From the NCBI RefSeq assembly GCF_014076845.1, contig NZ_JACGUT010000082.1:310001-374000 (forward strand): a stretch of DNA of 64,000 bases. Reading direction: 5' to 3'. This document shows positions 1-9,956 of the stretch, in pieces (position 1 is the first letter of the stretch; each line of letters starts with the position of its first letter). The notes beneath the pieces are model-generated. The model was not told the origin of the DNA and made no database searches. It saw only the letters and a list, made by a program, of their open reading frames with translations. The DNA is from Colwellia sp. MB3u-41 (GTDB lineage: Bacteria; Pseudomonadota; Gammaproteobacteria; Enterobacterales; Alteromonadaceae). Both the position numbers and the translations under genes were made by a program.

Positions 1-1
1 A

Positions 2-1324
2 CAAGCCATATTGAATGCTGAACAAAAAAAATCACTAACAATATTTTCAGAAGCAAGGGCTGTTTTTTCACCTTTACCAAAGCAAATGTTGGACTCTAGA
101 GGACAAGATGACTGGAATTTAGCTAATCATTGGTTGGCATCGAAAGCAGCTCCCTTAGGATTTAAAATAAAAATAATTTTAAGTGATATGGCTATTAATC
201 AAAAAACGCTATTAAAAAATGATGCTAGTATTTTGGTTGCTAGCAGTAATAGAGCTGTATCAATGGCTTGGGTATTACTTGTTGTAGGTGTTATTGTTGC
301 AATTAGCTTAGCCGCAATAATCATTAGAAGTATTATCCCTCCCCTTAATTCCATATCTAAAAAATTATTTCAAATAAAAGACAATAATGATTTAACCATT
401 AGTCTTGATAACCAAGGCAGTGATGAAATTTCAGCTATGGCTGATGCTTTGAATGATTTATTTAGCACATTTAAAGTGTCTTTACATGAAGTTTCAAGTG
501 CAAGTAATCAAATATCAGTAACCGCAAAAGAAACATCAGTAATTTCAAATCAAATAGTAAATTCTATTCAAAATCAAGCAGAGCAAACAGAGCTAATTGC
601 AACAGCTATGAATGAAATGACCGCGACAACGAAAGAAGTAGCTCAAAGTATATCTATTTCCGCTGATGCTTCTGATGAAGCTCATGAGCATGTAAGTACC
701 GCCACAGAAATCATGAATAAAACTATTCTTACTATTAATGATTTAGCATACAAAATATTGAACACCAGTCAAACGGTTAATGAAGTAGAGCAAAATAGTA
801 TTAAGATAGCTAATGTACTCGAGGTAATTAATTCAATAGCTGATCAGACCAATCTATTAGCATTAAACGCTGCTATTGAAGCAGCTAGAGCAGGTGAACA
901 AGGCAGAGGTTTTGCAGTGGTCGCAGATGAAGTGCGAGCGTTAGCGGCAAGAACACAAGAGTCTACTGGTGAGATCAGTTCCATTATGAATGACTTACAA
1001 CAAAGTGCTAAAAATGCTGTTACCTCTATTACCCAAAGCAAAGAGCAAGTTGATGAAGTTGTTAATCAAGCTCAGTTATCTAGCGAAGTACTTGTTACTA
1101 TTTCAGAAGTTATTACAAATATAAATGATATGAGTAACCAGATAGCTACTGCATCAGAGGAACAAGGTGTTGTAGCAGAAGAAATAAATATGAATGTTGT
1201 TAATATTAATGATAAAACCCAAGAAAATGTTGAGGCTATAACGGAATTATCAAAAGCAGGACGTGAATTGGCACAGTTATCTGTACAGATGCAAACTTTA
1301 GTATCAAGGTTTAAAGTTGTATAA
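2..1324 (+). CDS. Methyl-accepting chemotaxis protein, C-terminal part (runs off the window start)
   Basis: The frame is open to the left edge, so the true start and most of the sensor domain lie outside the window. What remains has the end of a periplasmic sensor region, one transmembrane helix (about residues 84-108, starting near [11 protein letters not shown]), a HAMP linker, and a full cytoplasmic coiled-coil signalling domain. The conserved hairpin tip is clear: [20 protein letters not shown] followed by [17 protein letters not shown]. By family knowledge it signals through CheW and CheA at the inner membrane and is adjusted by methylation. There is no C-terminal CheR-docking pentapeptide; the protein ends SRFKVV. 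The ligand cannot be told from what is visible. No chemotaxis partners lie next to it. Confidence 0.93.
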   Translation, partial: QAILNAEQKKSLTIFSEARAVFSPLPKQMLDSRGQDDWNLANHWLASKAAPLGFKIKIILSDMAINQKTLLKNDASILVASSNRAVSMAWVLLVVGVIVAISLAAIIIRSIIPPLNSISKKLFQIKDNNDLTISLDNQGSDEISAMADALNDLFSTFKVSLHEVSSASNQISVTAKETSVISNQIVNSIQNQAEQTELIATAMNEMTATTKEVAQSISISADASDEAHEHVSTATEIMNKTILTINDLAYKILNTSQTVNEVEQNSIKIANVLEVINSIADQTNLLALNAAIEAARAGEQGRGFAVVADEVRALAARTQESTGEISSIMNDLQQSAKNAVTSITQSKEQVDEVVNQAQLSSEVLVTISEVITNINDMSNQIATASEEQGVVAEEINMNVVNINDKTQENVEAITELSKAGRELAQLSVQMQTLVSRFKVV

Positions 1325-1502
1325 CTATAGCGTCAAATTTCATCTCAAATATAACAATATGTATCTGTACTAGCGTTTTTTTTGTGTATAAATATTAGTG
1401 ATTAGATTACAAATATCAGCATTATATCTGAAATTAATGTATTCCACTCGTTATGTGGGCATTGGAATACAACTATGCTGGTCATTAAAGAGAGTTGTTT
1501 TA

Positions 1503-1754
1503 TTAAATGTAATCAAGCCCCTTAATCACAGAATAAAGTGAACGTATGATTTTATGTGTCTTAAGCTCTTGCGCTATTTGACTAGCCGAAAAATCCTTAG
1601 GCATCTTTTTTAATTTGGCTAAATCGGTAAAAGTGCTACTTGATTCAAGTAACTTAAGTAACGTTACTTTTATTGCTTGGTTTAAGTTTTCATTAAGAAG
1701 TATCTCGATACGGCTTCGTTCATTTGATAAAGCGGTTGATATAGTGTCTTGCAT
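1503..1754 (-). pseudogene. Short fragment, possibly a Tn3-type transposase remnant
   Basis: An 83-codon frame whose product (RIEILLNENL ... TLLKLLESSS ... ELKTHKIIRSLYSVIKGL) loosely recalls the leucine-rich region in the N-terminal third of Tn3-family TnpA proteins, which are about 1000 residues long. It has no catalytic residues and would be a small fraction of such a protein. It lies directly downstream of a recombinase fragment on the same strand, which suggests a scrap of mobile DNA. The family call is by resemblance only. It could equally be a small unknown gene. Confidence 0.3.
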
Positions 1755-1774
1755 TGCTGTGTAACCACCACAGG

Positions 1775-2065
1775 TCAGACCCTTGCAGCAACCTCTGACT
1801 TGTCTAGGGTTATCTCGAAAAAGAACTTTAATGCGGTTAGCGTGGCATTGACTGTGATGCTCGAAACACCGTGATTAACCATAAAAAATTGAAATTCATG
1901 CAACTCTTCTTGGGTGGTGGCTTTAGGTAAGTGTTGTAAATATTGACAGAGTTTGTTATCACCACGGACATACGCAATTTGTGTTTTAGTGGCAAGTTTA
2001 CACATGATCATGTCTTCGTTAAACCGTTTGCGTAGTTGTTCTGAAAAGTATGGGCTGATGTTCAT
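1775..2065 (-). pseudogene. Tyrosine recombinase, N-terminal SAM-like domain only
   Basis: The 96-residue product matches the core-binding (SAM-like) N-terminal domain of phage/integron-type integrases: FSEQLRKRFNEDM, then TKTQIAYVRGDNKLCQYL, then SITVNATLTALKFFFE. Such recombinases are normally about 300-420 residues and carry a catalytic R-H-R-Y domain, which is missing here. The frame ends at KSEVAARV just where the catalytic half should begin. It cannot recombine DNA by itself. The start at 2065 is the usual N-terminus for this type (MNISPY). I read it as a relic of a mobile element. Confidence 0.6.
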
Positions 2066-2650
2066 AGGATATTCTCCAATCTAAGATGAGGCGACATGCA
2101 TCAAGACTTAGTGTAGGAAAAAGTGAATGTGTATAGGGATGAACGATGCTAACCAAACACACCGTTACCGCGGAGCGGTTTAGTTCTTAGAGCTTAAACC
2201 AGCCCAACAAACAACCAGTAAATTTTGGTTGGAATTGTCTTGAATTTGATCGTGTATTCACAAAACATTAATGTCCGCAATTGGCTAATAAGTGACCATT
2301 CAGTACATAGCTTAAGAGGTTTTTAAATTTTCTTATTTGTTGTGACATTTTTTATAGTTTTCTCACGACTTTTGACGTAAATTTTTCAGTTGATTTAACT
2401 CAATATAGCTACAGCCAAGAAAGTCCTGAACGAGAATTCTCATTATTAGTGAAGATCCACATATTGACTAAAAGCCGTTAAGCTATTGAGTTATTTATAC
2501 GTGTAACTTAACGCCTAATGTAGAAGAAAAAATAAGGGCCGTTTTGAAACAAGCGGCATAAACTCTCACTAAAATCTTTCAGGTTGATCAATTTTAGACA
2601 ACCTGAAAATCACTAATGCTCTGCATAATGACATGAGATAGCATCAATCA
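2066..2650. other. Gene-free stretch
   Basis: 585 bases with no frame I can support on either strand. The only structure seen is the inverted repeat at 2577-2608, listed separately. The part nearest 2066 is probably more debris of the mobile element. Confidence 0.5.
2577..2608 (-). terminator. Hairpin downstream of the FAD oxidoreductase gene
   Basis: Perfect 10-bp arms TTTCAGGTTG and CAACCTGAAA with a 12-base loop, 42 bases past the stop codon of the minus-strand gene. Read on the minus strand it is followed by GATTTTAG, a weak T tract, so termination is plausible rather than certain. Confidence 0.45.
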
Positions 2651-4021
2651 CTAAAACCATTCATCTTTTACTTTTCCATAATGAAAATATCCCCATTGTC
2701 CAACACGTCTCAAAGGCGCGAATGGAAATTTAGGTAATTCACAGTTATACAGTGGAAGATTTTCTATTGCGGAGTCGATAGCTTTTTCAGCCACTTTTTC
2801 AGCTAAACGCTTACCTGCTTGCACCGAAAATGACACACCTGATCCACAATAGCCCATGCTATAAAAAATATTTTTCTTCGTGTTTTGATAAATATGAGGT
2901 AAGTCGTCTAAAGACATACAGATCCAGCCTGACCAAGCATACTGGTAATTAAGCTTAGCTAAAGGTGGAAAACTTGTTTTTAATACCGCTAATAAGCGCT
3001 GAGCGTAATAAGGATCATCCGCAGACTTACCCGTTATAGCGCCACGGCCACCAAATAAAATACGGTTGTCTGGTAGCTTTCGGTAATAGTATTTGAGCGC
3101 ACGCGTATCCATCACAACATTAGACGTTAAGAAGTTACACTCTGCAAGCTGCTGTTCTGACAGTGGTTCAGTGACAATAATTTGTGAAAGCACCGGTAAA
3201 GTTCGGTCTGTTGTTAATGAATGAAAACCCTTGGGTGTATAGCCATTAGTTGCAATAACAATTTTTTTAGCATTAACCACACCTTTAGGTGTAATTAATT
3301 TTTGTTGATGTCCTTCATCCAGTATTTCTAATACGGGTGAACTGGTGTGAACTTTAGCGCCAGCTTCACGTGCTAATCGTTGATAACCCCATGCCAGTTT
3401 TAGCGGATTCAAACCAAAACCATCTTGATAACGAATAGCGCCATAAGCATTTTTATCGTCCATGTATTGTTGACGAACTTCGTTTTTCGTTAAAATTTCT
3501 ACATCACTATTTTTGATACCCGCAAAGGTTTTTTGTTGAAGTTTTGCTTGGCTAATAAGCTCGGCCAACTTACTTGGTTTATGAGCAACTTTTAAAAAAC
3601 CACGTGTTTGTACGTCGCAATCAATGCCTTCAGCGATGAGTGACTTTACCGTTTCTACGCCTGCACACATTTCATCATAAATGCCGCGCATTACCTCTTC
3701 ACCCCACTTCTGCGCCATATCGCTATAAGATTTACGACCTGAAGACTTTAAAATAAAGCCCGCATTTCTCCCGCTACAACCCCAAGCTGATTGATTGGCT
3801 TCTAGTACATGCGCTTTAATACCATGCTCACGCGCTAAATATAATGCACAAGAAAGCCCTGTATAACCTGCACCAATGATTGCAACATCAACGTCGACAT
3901 CTTGACTAATTTGTCCATCACTTTGTGGGGCATTATTTTGTATATCAGCATTTTCAGCCCAATAGCTATCAGGGTATGCTTCGCCGCAACCGGGCGATTT
4001 GTCATGTAAGGGATCGTACAT
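2651..4021 (-). CDS. FAD-dependent amine oxidoreductase, PuuB/OrdL-like
   Basis: 456 residues with the DAO-family layout. The Rossmann dinucleotide-binding motif is at about residues 47-55 (AIIGAGYTGLS), followed by the acidic ribose-binding residue in HVLEAN and the WGCSGRNAGF motif typical of gamma-glutamylputrescine oxidase-like flavoenzymes. A C-terminal FAD-contact segment reads YSMGYCGSGVSFSVQAGKRLAE. The N-terminal YDPLHD..PGCGEAYPDSYWAEN is also typical of this group. Family members oxidise amines or amino acids with release of peroxide; the substrate here cannot be fixed. It is divergent from the GNAT gene at 4131, with 109 bases between, and has no polyamine-pathway genes beside it. 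Confidence 0.85.
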   Translation of the reverse strand: MYDPLHDKSPGCGEAYPDSYWAENADIQNNAPQSDGQISQDVDVDVAIIGAGYTGLSCALYLAREHGIKAHVLEANQSAWGCSGRNAGFILKSSGRKSYSDMAQKWGEEVMRGIYDEMCAGVETVKSLIAEGIDCDVQTRGFLKVAHKPSKLAELISQAKLQQKTFAGIKNSDVEILTKNEVRQQYMDDKNAYGAIRYQDGFGLNPLKLAWGYQRLAREAGAKVHTSSPVLEILDEGHQQKLITPKGVVNAKKIVIATNGYTPKGFHSLTTDRTLPVLSQIIVTEPLSEQQLAECNFLTSNVVMDTRALKYYYRKLPDNRILFGGRGAITGKSADDPYYAQRLLAVLKTSFPPLAKLNYQYAWSGWICMSLDDLPHIYQNTKKNIFYSMGYCGSGVSFSVQAGKRLAEKVAEKAIDSAIENLPLYNCELPKFPFAPLRRVGQWGYFHYGKVKDEWF

Positions 4022-4130
4022 CTTTTTAACACTGCTCTAATAAAGAAAACCACGGAAACCTTACCGTATTTATTATAAATTTGCTAAGCTGAATGTCTAA
4101 AATACAATTTTATTTAAATAAATAGTCAAC

Positions 4131-4736
4131 ATGAAAAAACAGAGCAAAGTGGAAAACCCTCAAGTGTCTTACCGTGAGATGTTACCTAACGATTTTTCAG
4201 CAATAATCGCTTTGGGTACGGCTGTTCACGGGGCGGGTTATATTGATGATTCAAACATGAACATCTGGTATAACAAAGGCTTATTGAAACCGCACGGTGG
4301 TGTCGAAATAAACGCAAACTTTGTTGCTTACCTTGGTGAGAAACTGATTGGTTTTCGATTAACTTACGCGATTAATCAATGGGAAATTGACTCATGGTGT
4401 AGCCCTAAACTATGGCTGCACCCTACCGATAAAGTCTGTTATTTCAAATGTAATACGGTTGATGAAAACTATCGAGGTTATGGCGTGGGCAGTCAGCTAC
4501 TCAAATTATCAACACAAGCAGCGATTAAACAAGGTGCAACTGCTGGCATTAGCCATTTATGGAAACAAAGCCCCGGTAATAGTGCCGTAAAATACTTCAC
4601 AAAATGTGGTGGCGTATTAATTAAAGAGCATCCTGAACGTTGGAATGAACTCAGTAAACAAGGTTATGAGTGCCCTGCTTGTAATGATGAGTGCCACTGT
4701 GTTGCAGCAGAAATGATCATCAGCTTTGAAAAATGA
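4131..4736 (+). CDS. GNAT-family N-acetyltransferase with a cysteine-rich tail
   Basis: 201 residues. The acetyl-CoA pyrophosphate-binding loop is visible as RGYGVGSQLLK (about residues 112-122), preceded by the beta-4 strand CYFKCNTVDENY, and then a C-terminal motif containing AVKYFTKCGGVL. The tail has an unusual cluster YECPACNDECHC, four cysteines and one histidine in ten residues, which could bind a metal ion; this is not a usual part of the GNAT fold. The acceptor substrate is unknown. It is divergent from the FAD oxidoreductase, so the two may share a promoter region, but no functional link is shown by sequence. Confidence 0.8.
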   Translation: MKKQSKVENPQVSYREMLPNDFSAIIALGTAVHGAGYIDDSNMNIWYNKGLLKPHGGVEINANFVAYLGEKLIGFRLTYAINQWEIDSWCSPKLWLHPTDKVCYFKCNTVDENYRGYGVGSQLLKLSTQAAIKQGATAGISHLWKQSPGNSAVKYFTKCGGVLIKEHPERWNELSKQGYECPACNDECHCVAAEMIISFEK

Positions 4737-4867
4737 TCCTTGTTGTCATTGAACAATAGAGGTATTTACAATTGCTTCGTTATCGATGAACACCAAGGTC
4801 TACAGGTTATTGCTAACGGCTTTATATCAGACAATGATCCGTTGAATGAATCAAGGTTATCGTTGTT

Positions 4868-4891
4868 AGCTTTAGCTTTAGCTTTAGCTTT
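4868..4891 (+). repeat. Four perfect AGCTTT hexamers
   Basis: Tandem AGCTTT x4. It lies in a frame that continues open from just after the GNAT stop codon (4737) to a TAG at 4896-4898, where it would encode alternating Leu-Ala. That 53-codon stretch has no ATG and I do not call it a gene. Confidence 0.8.
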
Positions 4892-4963
4892 AAAATAGGG
4901 TTGACTCAGAATCACTCAGCAACCCTGCTTAATAATGAAAATAATAGGTAAAATATATTGCGA

Positions 4964-6304
4964 CTATTTAATAATATGTAACGTAGTTTGTCGACCATCA
5001 ATATACCGAACACTGTTACCATCAAAAAAGGCTTCTTCTTCCAGCATAATTCTAATTTCCTTATCCCACATTTTCAAAAAATAGGCATTGTTAAGCTCAA
5101 TAGAGTAGGCGGTATTAGCATGTAAAGGATATTCTCCACTGCCAACAACCCCTTGCTGAGAATCCCACATACCAAGAGTAGTACCCGCCGCATGGCCGTG
5201 ATAACCAATAGGATGAGTATAAATTGTTGGTTTAAGATCCTGTTTTATCGCCTGTTCTCTCGCACGTTTTAATATGTCGTTGCCTGTTCTTCCTACTTTA
5301 AACTGATCAGTAAAAATATCCTGCAGTTTAAGACCACTGTTAAATGCAGAAACAAGTTCTTCTGGTGGGCTCATCTCGCCACTATTTAAGACATAAGCAT
5401 GCTGTTGTGTATCGGTATTCAATCGCAAATAGCTAATACCAAAATCAACATGTAATAAATCGCCCGCCTGAATAACATTATCTTGGTAGCCATTAGTAAA
5501 ACTATCAACATCATCAAATTTATTGTTATCTTTTCGTTGAATATTAATACTTGGATGAAACCATGTTTGTAGTTTTAACTCTCTAACTCGCTATCTAAAC
5601 CACCACACTAAATCGTTAGATGTCGTTTTACCGACTTTAATAACTTCATTAGAGAAGCCTTGCGCTATAATTTCATGAGCAATCGCAACAACATTTTCAT
5701 ATATTTCGACTTCTTCAGGTATACGATGCTCTAACCAAGCAACACCTAACGCCTCGGCAGAAACAACCCTTGATTGATATTTACCAGGTAAGATCGATAA
5801 AAATTTATCTTTATCTGTAGCAACTACCCCGTCGGCATGTGCCCAAAACTCGGACTGATTAATACCAATTTTTTTAGGGTTTATTTTTGTTATCAACGTC
5901 AGTAATGCTTGCCATTGATCCGGATGTTTAGTCTTGTCCCAAGCCTTTTCAAAAACACTACCGACTTTATAAGGGGCAATAGCAAAGGCATTGACCTGAC
6001 CTTTTTTATCATTTGAAAAAACTAATATGGTGGTTCGACGTGCAGAAAGCCAAGTGGCAGGCAGTAATGTTTTTAAAATAGGATCTTCATTATATTCTCG
6101 ACTGATCATCACCCACATATCGATACCCGTTTCATCCATTAAACGCGGCAGCAGTTTCGATACTCTTTTCTCAGTGATCTTATCAATAAAAGCAGCACGC
6201 TCTTGCATAGACAAAATTGTCTGCACTGCTTTTTGCTCTGCAATAGCAGAACTACAGAATAGAATCGGCCAAGCGATTAAAAATAATCTAAGAAATATTT
6301 TCAT
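4964..6304 (-). pseudogene. Secreted M24 metallopeptidase (Xaa-Pro peptidase type) with one in-frame TAG
   Basis: A 446-codon frame that is intact except for one TAG at 5591-5593, codon 238. Upstream: a signal peptide (MKIFLRLFLIAWPILFCSSAIA) and the creatinase-type N-terminal domain. Downstream, in the same frame, the pita-bread catalytic domain with the metal ligands in place: HVDFG, NTDTQ, the THPIGYHGHAAG histidine region, SIELN and the late Glu in IMLEEEAFF. The context (VWWFR-stop-RVRELKL) suggests a single C-to-T change of a CAG codon. Because every motif after the stop is preserved, the lesion is probably recent. An internal TTG at 5426 could give a C-terminal piece, but it would lack the first metal ligand. 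Readthrough cannot be excluded. Confidence 0.88.
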
Positions 6305-6777
6305 TAAAAGCTCTCAAATTTAAAGTTAATTCAACATACTACCAACAAATTGTAAGCAGTAAAAATAAAAAAGTAAGCGAAATGCTTATTTATACTGCCA
6401 ATAGTTTATACAAATATTTGAGTTGATTTTAGTCGATGGCTTTCAAATTCATCCTCATTATTATCACAAAAAGCAGCCATGTTAATGTTTAAGTGATATC
6501 AATAGGATTGTCGATGAACAACAGGGTAAATATTTTATCCGTAGTACTGACAATATTGATAAAAGTCATGGTGACTTATAGATATTTATCGAATAAAAAT
6601 TGATTAAGGTATGACAATAAAAGAAAAGATCATTTTCTATATAAAAATGATCTTAACATGAAGGTTTACATACAATGGCTTACGTTAGCTTTGCTTGATG
6701 CCAGTACTCAGAAAAAGTAAGTTCAACGTTGAAGGTTACTTTGTTACTTATGCTCCTAACTTGTGCGACTAAATGTA
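6305..6777. other. Gene-free stretch with an 11-bp inverted repeat
   Basis: 473 bases. No convincing gene; a 29-codon frame at 6514 is too weak to call. The only structure is a perfect inverted repeat at 6626-6654, AAGATCATTTT and AAAATGATCTT with a 7-base loop, which could act as a weak bidirectional terminator. Confidence 0.5.
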
Positions 6778-7725
6778 TTAAATTTTTTCGAACACGGTAA
6801 CTCTTAGCTTTCGATCAACATTGTCATCAGGAAAATCACACTCACTGGTAAAGCGCTCAGTCATTTTCAATGTATCAGACGATGACGCTATAATCTCAGC
6901 ATCTGATTGATCCCATGTAGCATCATAACGATGAAATAAGCAAATTAACCAACCTCCAGGGTTCAAAAGCTTTGAACAAAGACTGACTAATCGTGAAAAG
7001 TCTTGTCCCTTAGGCTGATGTTCTGAATAAGGTGATTTATATACTTTCGGTGGAGGGTCTAAAATAATACCATCGAACCGCTGACCATTCTTTATCGCTT
7101 TAGGTAAATGCTTATAGATATCACCCTGTATAAAGCTGCGAGTTCCAAAATCCATGCCATTTATTTCATAGCTATTTTGGATACGTGGTAACAACGCTTT
7201 CGATTTGTCGAGATGAATGGCTGCTTTTGCACCACCTTTTAAAGCGGCTATACCAAGACTTCCCGTAAATGAAAATAAGTTAAGTACACGGCGTCCTTCA
7301 CTATTATGAGCTAACCATTTACGAACAGGGCGCGCGTCGAGATACAAACCACAGTTATGCATCGCATCAGGCAGTAACCCATAAGATATGCCGTATTCTT
7401 TAGCGAACTTTGGTGCATCTGAAATGTCACCATGCAACGCATACATTCTATCTTTCAACCGCAAACCGATTGATTGATCGCCTTTAGCCAGAATAAGTGT
7501 GAAGGGAAAACACTGTAAAAGCGCATCTTTAATCTCGTCAAGGTCATCACGAATGTCATCTTTGTATTCAACGATAACCATTGTGCCAAATTTTTCAATA
7601 ACGACACCTGACGCGCCTTCTGTGTAACCATGGAAAACACGCCAACAATCAAATTCATCAGACTCAAGTAAGTCTTTTCGATCATTCCATGCTTTTTCGA
7701 TTAGCTCGTGCCAATTTAGTGTCAA
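6778..7725 (-). CDS. Class I SAM-dependent methyltransferase, RlmI/RlmK-like
   Basis: 315 residues. The Rossmann SAM-binding motif I is at about residues 147-158 (VLNLFSFTGSLGIAA), the acidic residue of motif II is in AIHLDKSKALL, and the catalytic motif IV is DPPPKVYKS in FDGIILDPPPK. This is the signature of the class that methylates cytosine C5 or guanine in 23S rRNA (RlmI and the C-terminal half of RlmKL), though the N-terminal PUA domain of RlmI is absent. An N-terminal segment (FHGYTEGASGVVIEKF) matches the EEHEE-type linker seen before this catalytic domain. The target nucleotide is not known. It stands alone. Confidence 0.82.
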   Translation of the reverse strand: MTLNWHELIEKAWNDRKDLLESDEFDCWRVFHGYTEGASGVVIEKFGTMVIVEYKDDIRDDLDEIKDALLQCFPFTLILAKGDQSIGLRLKDRMYALHGDISDAPKFAKEYGISYGLLPDAMHNCGLYLDARPVRKWLAHNSEGRRVLNLFSFTGSLGIAALKGGAKAAIHLDKSKALLPRIQNSYEINGMDFGTRSFIQGDIYKHLPKAIKNGQRFDGIILDPPPKVYKSPYSEHQPKGQDFSRLVSLCSKLLNPGGWLICLFHRYDATWDQSDAEIIASSSDTLKMTERFTSECDFPDDNVDRKLRVTVFEKI

Positions 7726-8095
7726 ATCTATGCCCTGCCCGTAAGTATCTTTTCGTGTTTATTGTTGGTATTCGTTAACAAGTAAGTTAATAAATACCGA
7801 CAATCGCTTAAATATTGTAAGAACGGATGGCTCCCCATAAACATCCTAGAAAATCAAAGTAATAACAGGACTCAGGAACTCGAACTTATTAATTGGCATT
7901 ATAACGAACTACCCATGTGTTAACACTGATATCGACACAGAAACAACGCGCTTAATAAAACAGAACGTACTTAGATATATCCATTTAACATACATAGTAT
8001 ATAAAAACGAAAATGTTTTACTTCCTAATAGGGCTAACTATTGAGTAAGCACTTAATCTTCAACACAACCACCATGCTATTTACATAAGTAAATA
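7726..8095. other. Gene-free stretch
   Basis: 370 bases between two minus-strand genes. I see no gene, no strong hairpin and no recognisable operator. It should hold the promoter of the methyltransferase gene. Confidence 0.5.
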
Positions 8096-9649
8096 TTAAC
8101 CGAAGATTTTTTTGAGCAATGAAGGTGAGGCGTTAAGTTCAAGCACCTTTTCTTTTGCGGTTGGCATAACGTCAACATTGGTTAGCGCTAAGGCATTAAA
8201 ATCAGTAAGACTTGGATAGTTCACCGCAAAATTTTTGTGCTCAAAATCACCGGTAGCAGGGTTAAATCGATATTCTTTTGCCCACTCAATAATGTTTTCA
8301 GTCACTTGGTTAATCGCTTCAACAATGTATCTTACTTCTTTGTCAGAGGTGGTAGGATGAAATGAAGCACGGATCCAACCGGGTTTTTCCGCATAGTCAC
8401 CCATATTTATTTTTTCAGTGATCTTATTTGAAGTATCGTGATCAACATTTAATAATATATGGCCATAAGTCCCTGCACATGAACAGCCTCCACGTGTTTG
8501 AACACCAAATTTATCGTTAAGTAAACGCACTACTAAATTATAATGAACATTGGGTATATAAAAAGAAACAATCGCTAAACGGTCTTTAACATTTTTCTCT
8601 AACATCACTACGTTGTCATTTTTTGCTAATTCGTCCATTACATAATCAGTAATTTCTTTTTCGCGAGCGGTGATCTTATCAACGCCCATGGCGTTTTTAA
8701 CTTTTATCGCCAACGCGGTACGAATACATTGTAGAAAACCCGGAGTACCACCGTCTTCACGCATTTCGATGTTATTAAAAAAGCTATGCTCGCCCCACGG
8801 ATTTGTCCACGTTACCGTTCCGCCACCAGGATGATCTGGCACTTTATTTTTATAGAGCGCTTTATTAAAAATAAGAACACCTGAGCTACCTGGGCCACCC
8901 AGAAATTTATGTGGAGAAAAGAAAATGGCGTCTAAACTCTGTTTTGAATTTGTTGGATGCATATCAATATCGACATAAGGCGCCGAACAAGCAAAGTCAA
9001 CAAAACATAAACCGCCATGTTCATGCATTATTTCTGCTAACTCATAATAGGGTGTTTTAATACCAGTAACATTTGAACAAGATGAAAATGAGCCTATTTT
9101 AACTTTTCGATCTTGGTATTTTTCAAGTAATAAATTCAAGTGTGCTAACGAGGGTAAGCCGCTGCTGTCAGGGTCAACAATTTCTAAAGTTACGTCACAC
9201 TCATACCATGTTGTTTGGTTTGAATGATGTTCCATATGGGTAATAAAAACGACTGGCTTATCGCAGTCATCAAATTTCACTTGATCTTGCATACGCTCAG
9301 GAATGCGCAAACCCAAAATGCGTTGAAACTTGTTAATAACACCGGTCATTCCTGCTTCTGCTGTAATCAGTACGTCATTGTCACAAGCATTTACATGACG
9401 CTTTATTATTTTTTGTGCATCATGATAAGCATTCGTCATGGCACAACCTGTTAAATTAGTTTCGGTATGCGTATTCGCAACAAAAGGACCTAGGGTATTC
9501 GTAATATAGTTTTCAATCGGCGCGTAAAGTCGACCACTTGCTGTCCAATCTGCATAGACAATATCTAATTGCTGGCCATTAATTTCATGTGTTAACGACT
9601 GACCAATAATATTATTTCTAAAGGGAAGAAAGTGATTTTCAAGTGACAT
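8096..9649 (-). CDS. Class V aminotransferase, cysteine desulfurase-like
   Basis: 517 residues of a PLP fold type I enzyme. The PLP lysine is in FFSPHKFLGGPGSSG (Lys248), the cofactor-stacking His is in THMEHHSNQ (about 138-144), and the PLP-binding Asp is in GLCFVDFACSAPY. A later GGCSCAGTYG loop holds two cysteines near the position of the catalytic Cys loop of SufS/Csd enzymes. It is about 100 residues longer than SufS, with a C-terminal extension after residue 440. Whether it makes persulfide or does another class V reaction is not settled. No Suf or Isc genes are adjacent, so it is probably not the main Fe-S desulfurase. Confidence 0.8.
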   Translation of the reverse strand: MSLENHFLPFRNNIIGQSLTHEINGQQLDIVYADWTASGRLYAPIENYITNTLGPFVANTHTETNLTGCAMTNAYHDAQKIIKRHVNACDNDVLITAEAGMTGVINKFQRILGLRIPERMQDQVKFDDCDKPVVFITHMEHHSNQTTWYECDVTLEIVDPDSSGLPSLAHLNLLLEKYQDRKVKIGSFSSCSNVTGIKTPYYELAEIMHEHGGLCFVDFACSAPYVDIDMHPTNSKQSLDAIFFSPHKFLGGPGSSGVLIFNKALYKNKVPDHPGGGTVTWTNPWGEHSFFNNIEMREDGGTPGFLQCIRTALAIKVKNAMGVDKITAREKEITDYVMDELAKNDNVVMLEKNVKDRLAIVSFYIPNVHYNLVVRLLNDKFGVQTRGGCSCAGTYGHILLNVDHDTSNKITEKINMGDYAEKPGWIRASFHPTTSDKEVRYIVEAINQVTENIIEWAKEYRFNPATGDFEHKNFAVNYPSLTDFNALALTNVDVMPTAKEKVLELNASPSLLKKIFG

Positions 9650-9956
9650 TATTTTTAGCTCGCGGGTTGTTTCGATAAAATAATTCTAACAAAAAACCAA
9701 ATACGAGCAACCATAAACCAAGATAAACACAAAATACGCAAAATAATTTCAAATAACAGTAATTAGGAGAAATACAGTCTACATTAAACACTTATATGTT
9801 CGGCTAACGAAAACTCATTTTTTAACAAAAATGATAAAATGCTTGAGTTTATTTGTATTTAAGCTGATTAGTAAAACAATTCGTCGTACAAAACTGTTTA
9901 CTTGCAGAAAATTACGTTACGTTAAGGGTCGTTTTTTCACGTCAGAATGTATAAAC
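9650..9956. other. Divergent intergenic region
   Basis: 307 bases between the aminotransferase and the DUF885 gene. It must hold both promoters. The frame of the DUF885 gene is open upstream to 9831, but that part reads as basic, non-membrane sequence unlike a signal peptide and is not treated as coding. Confidence 0.5.

Noticed and set aside
4737-4898. 53-codon frame after the GNAT stop ending in Leu-Ala repeats
   Set aside because: It has no ATG or ribosome site and is in frame with the GNAT gene only by chance; the repeat is low complexity.
9831-9956. Longer N-terminus for the DUF885 protein
   Set aside because: The extension is basic and would bury the lipoprotein signal that begins at 9957.
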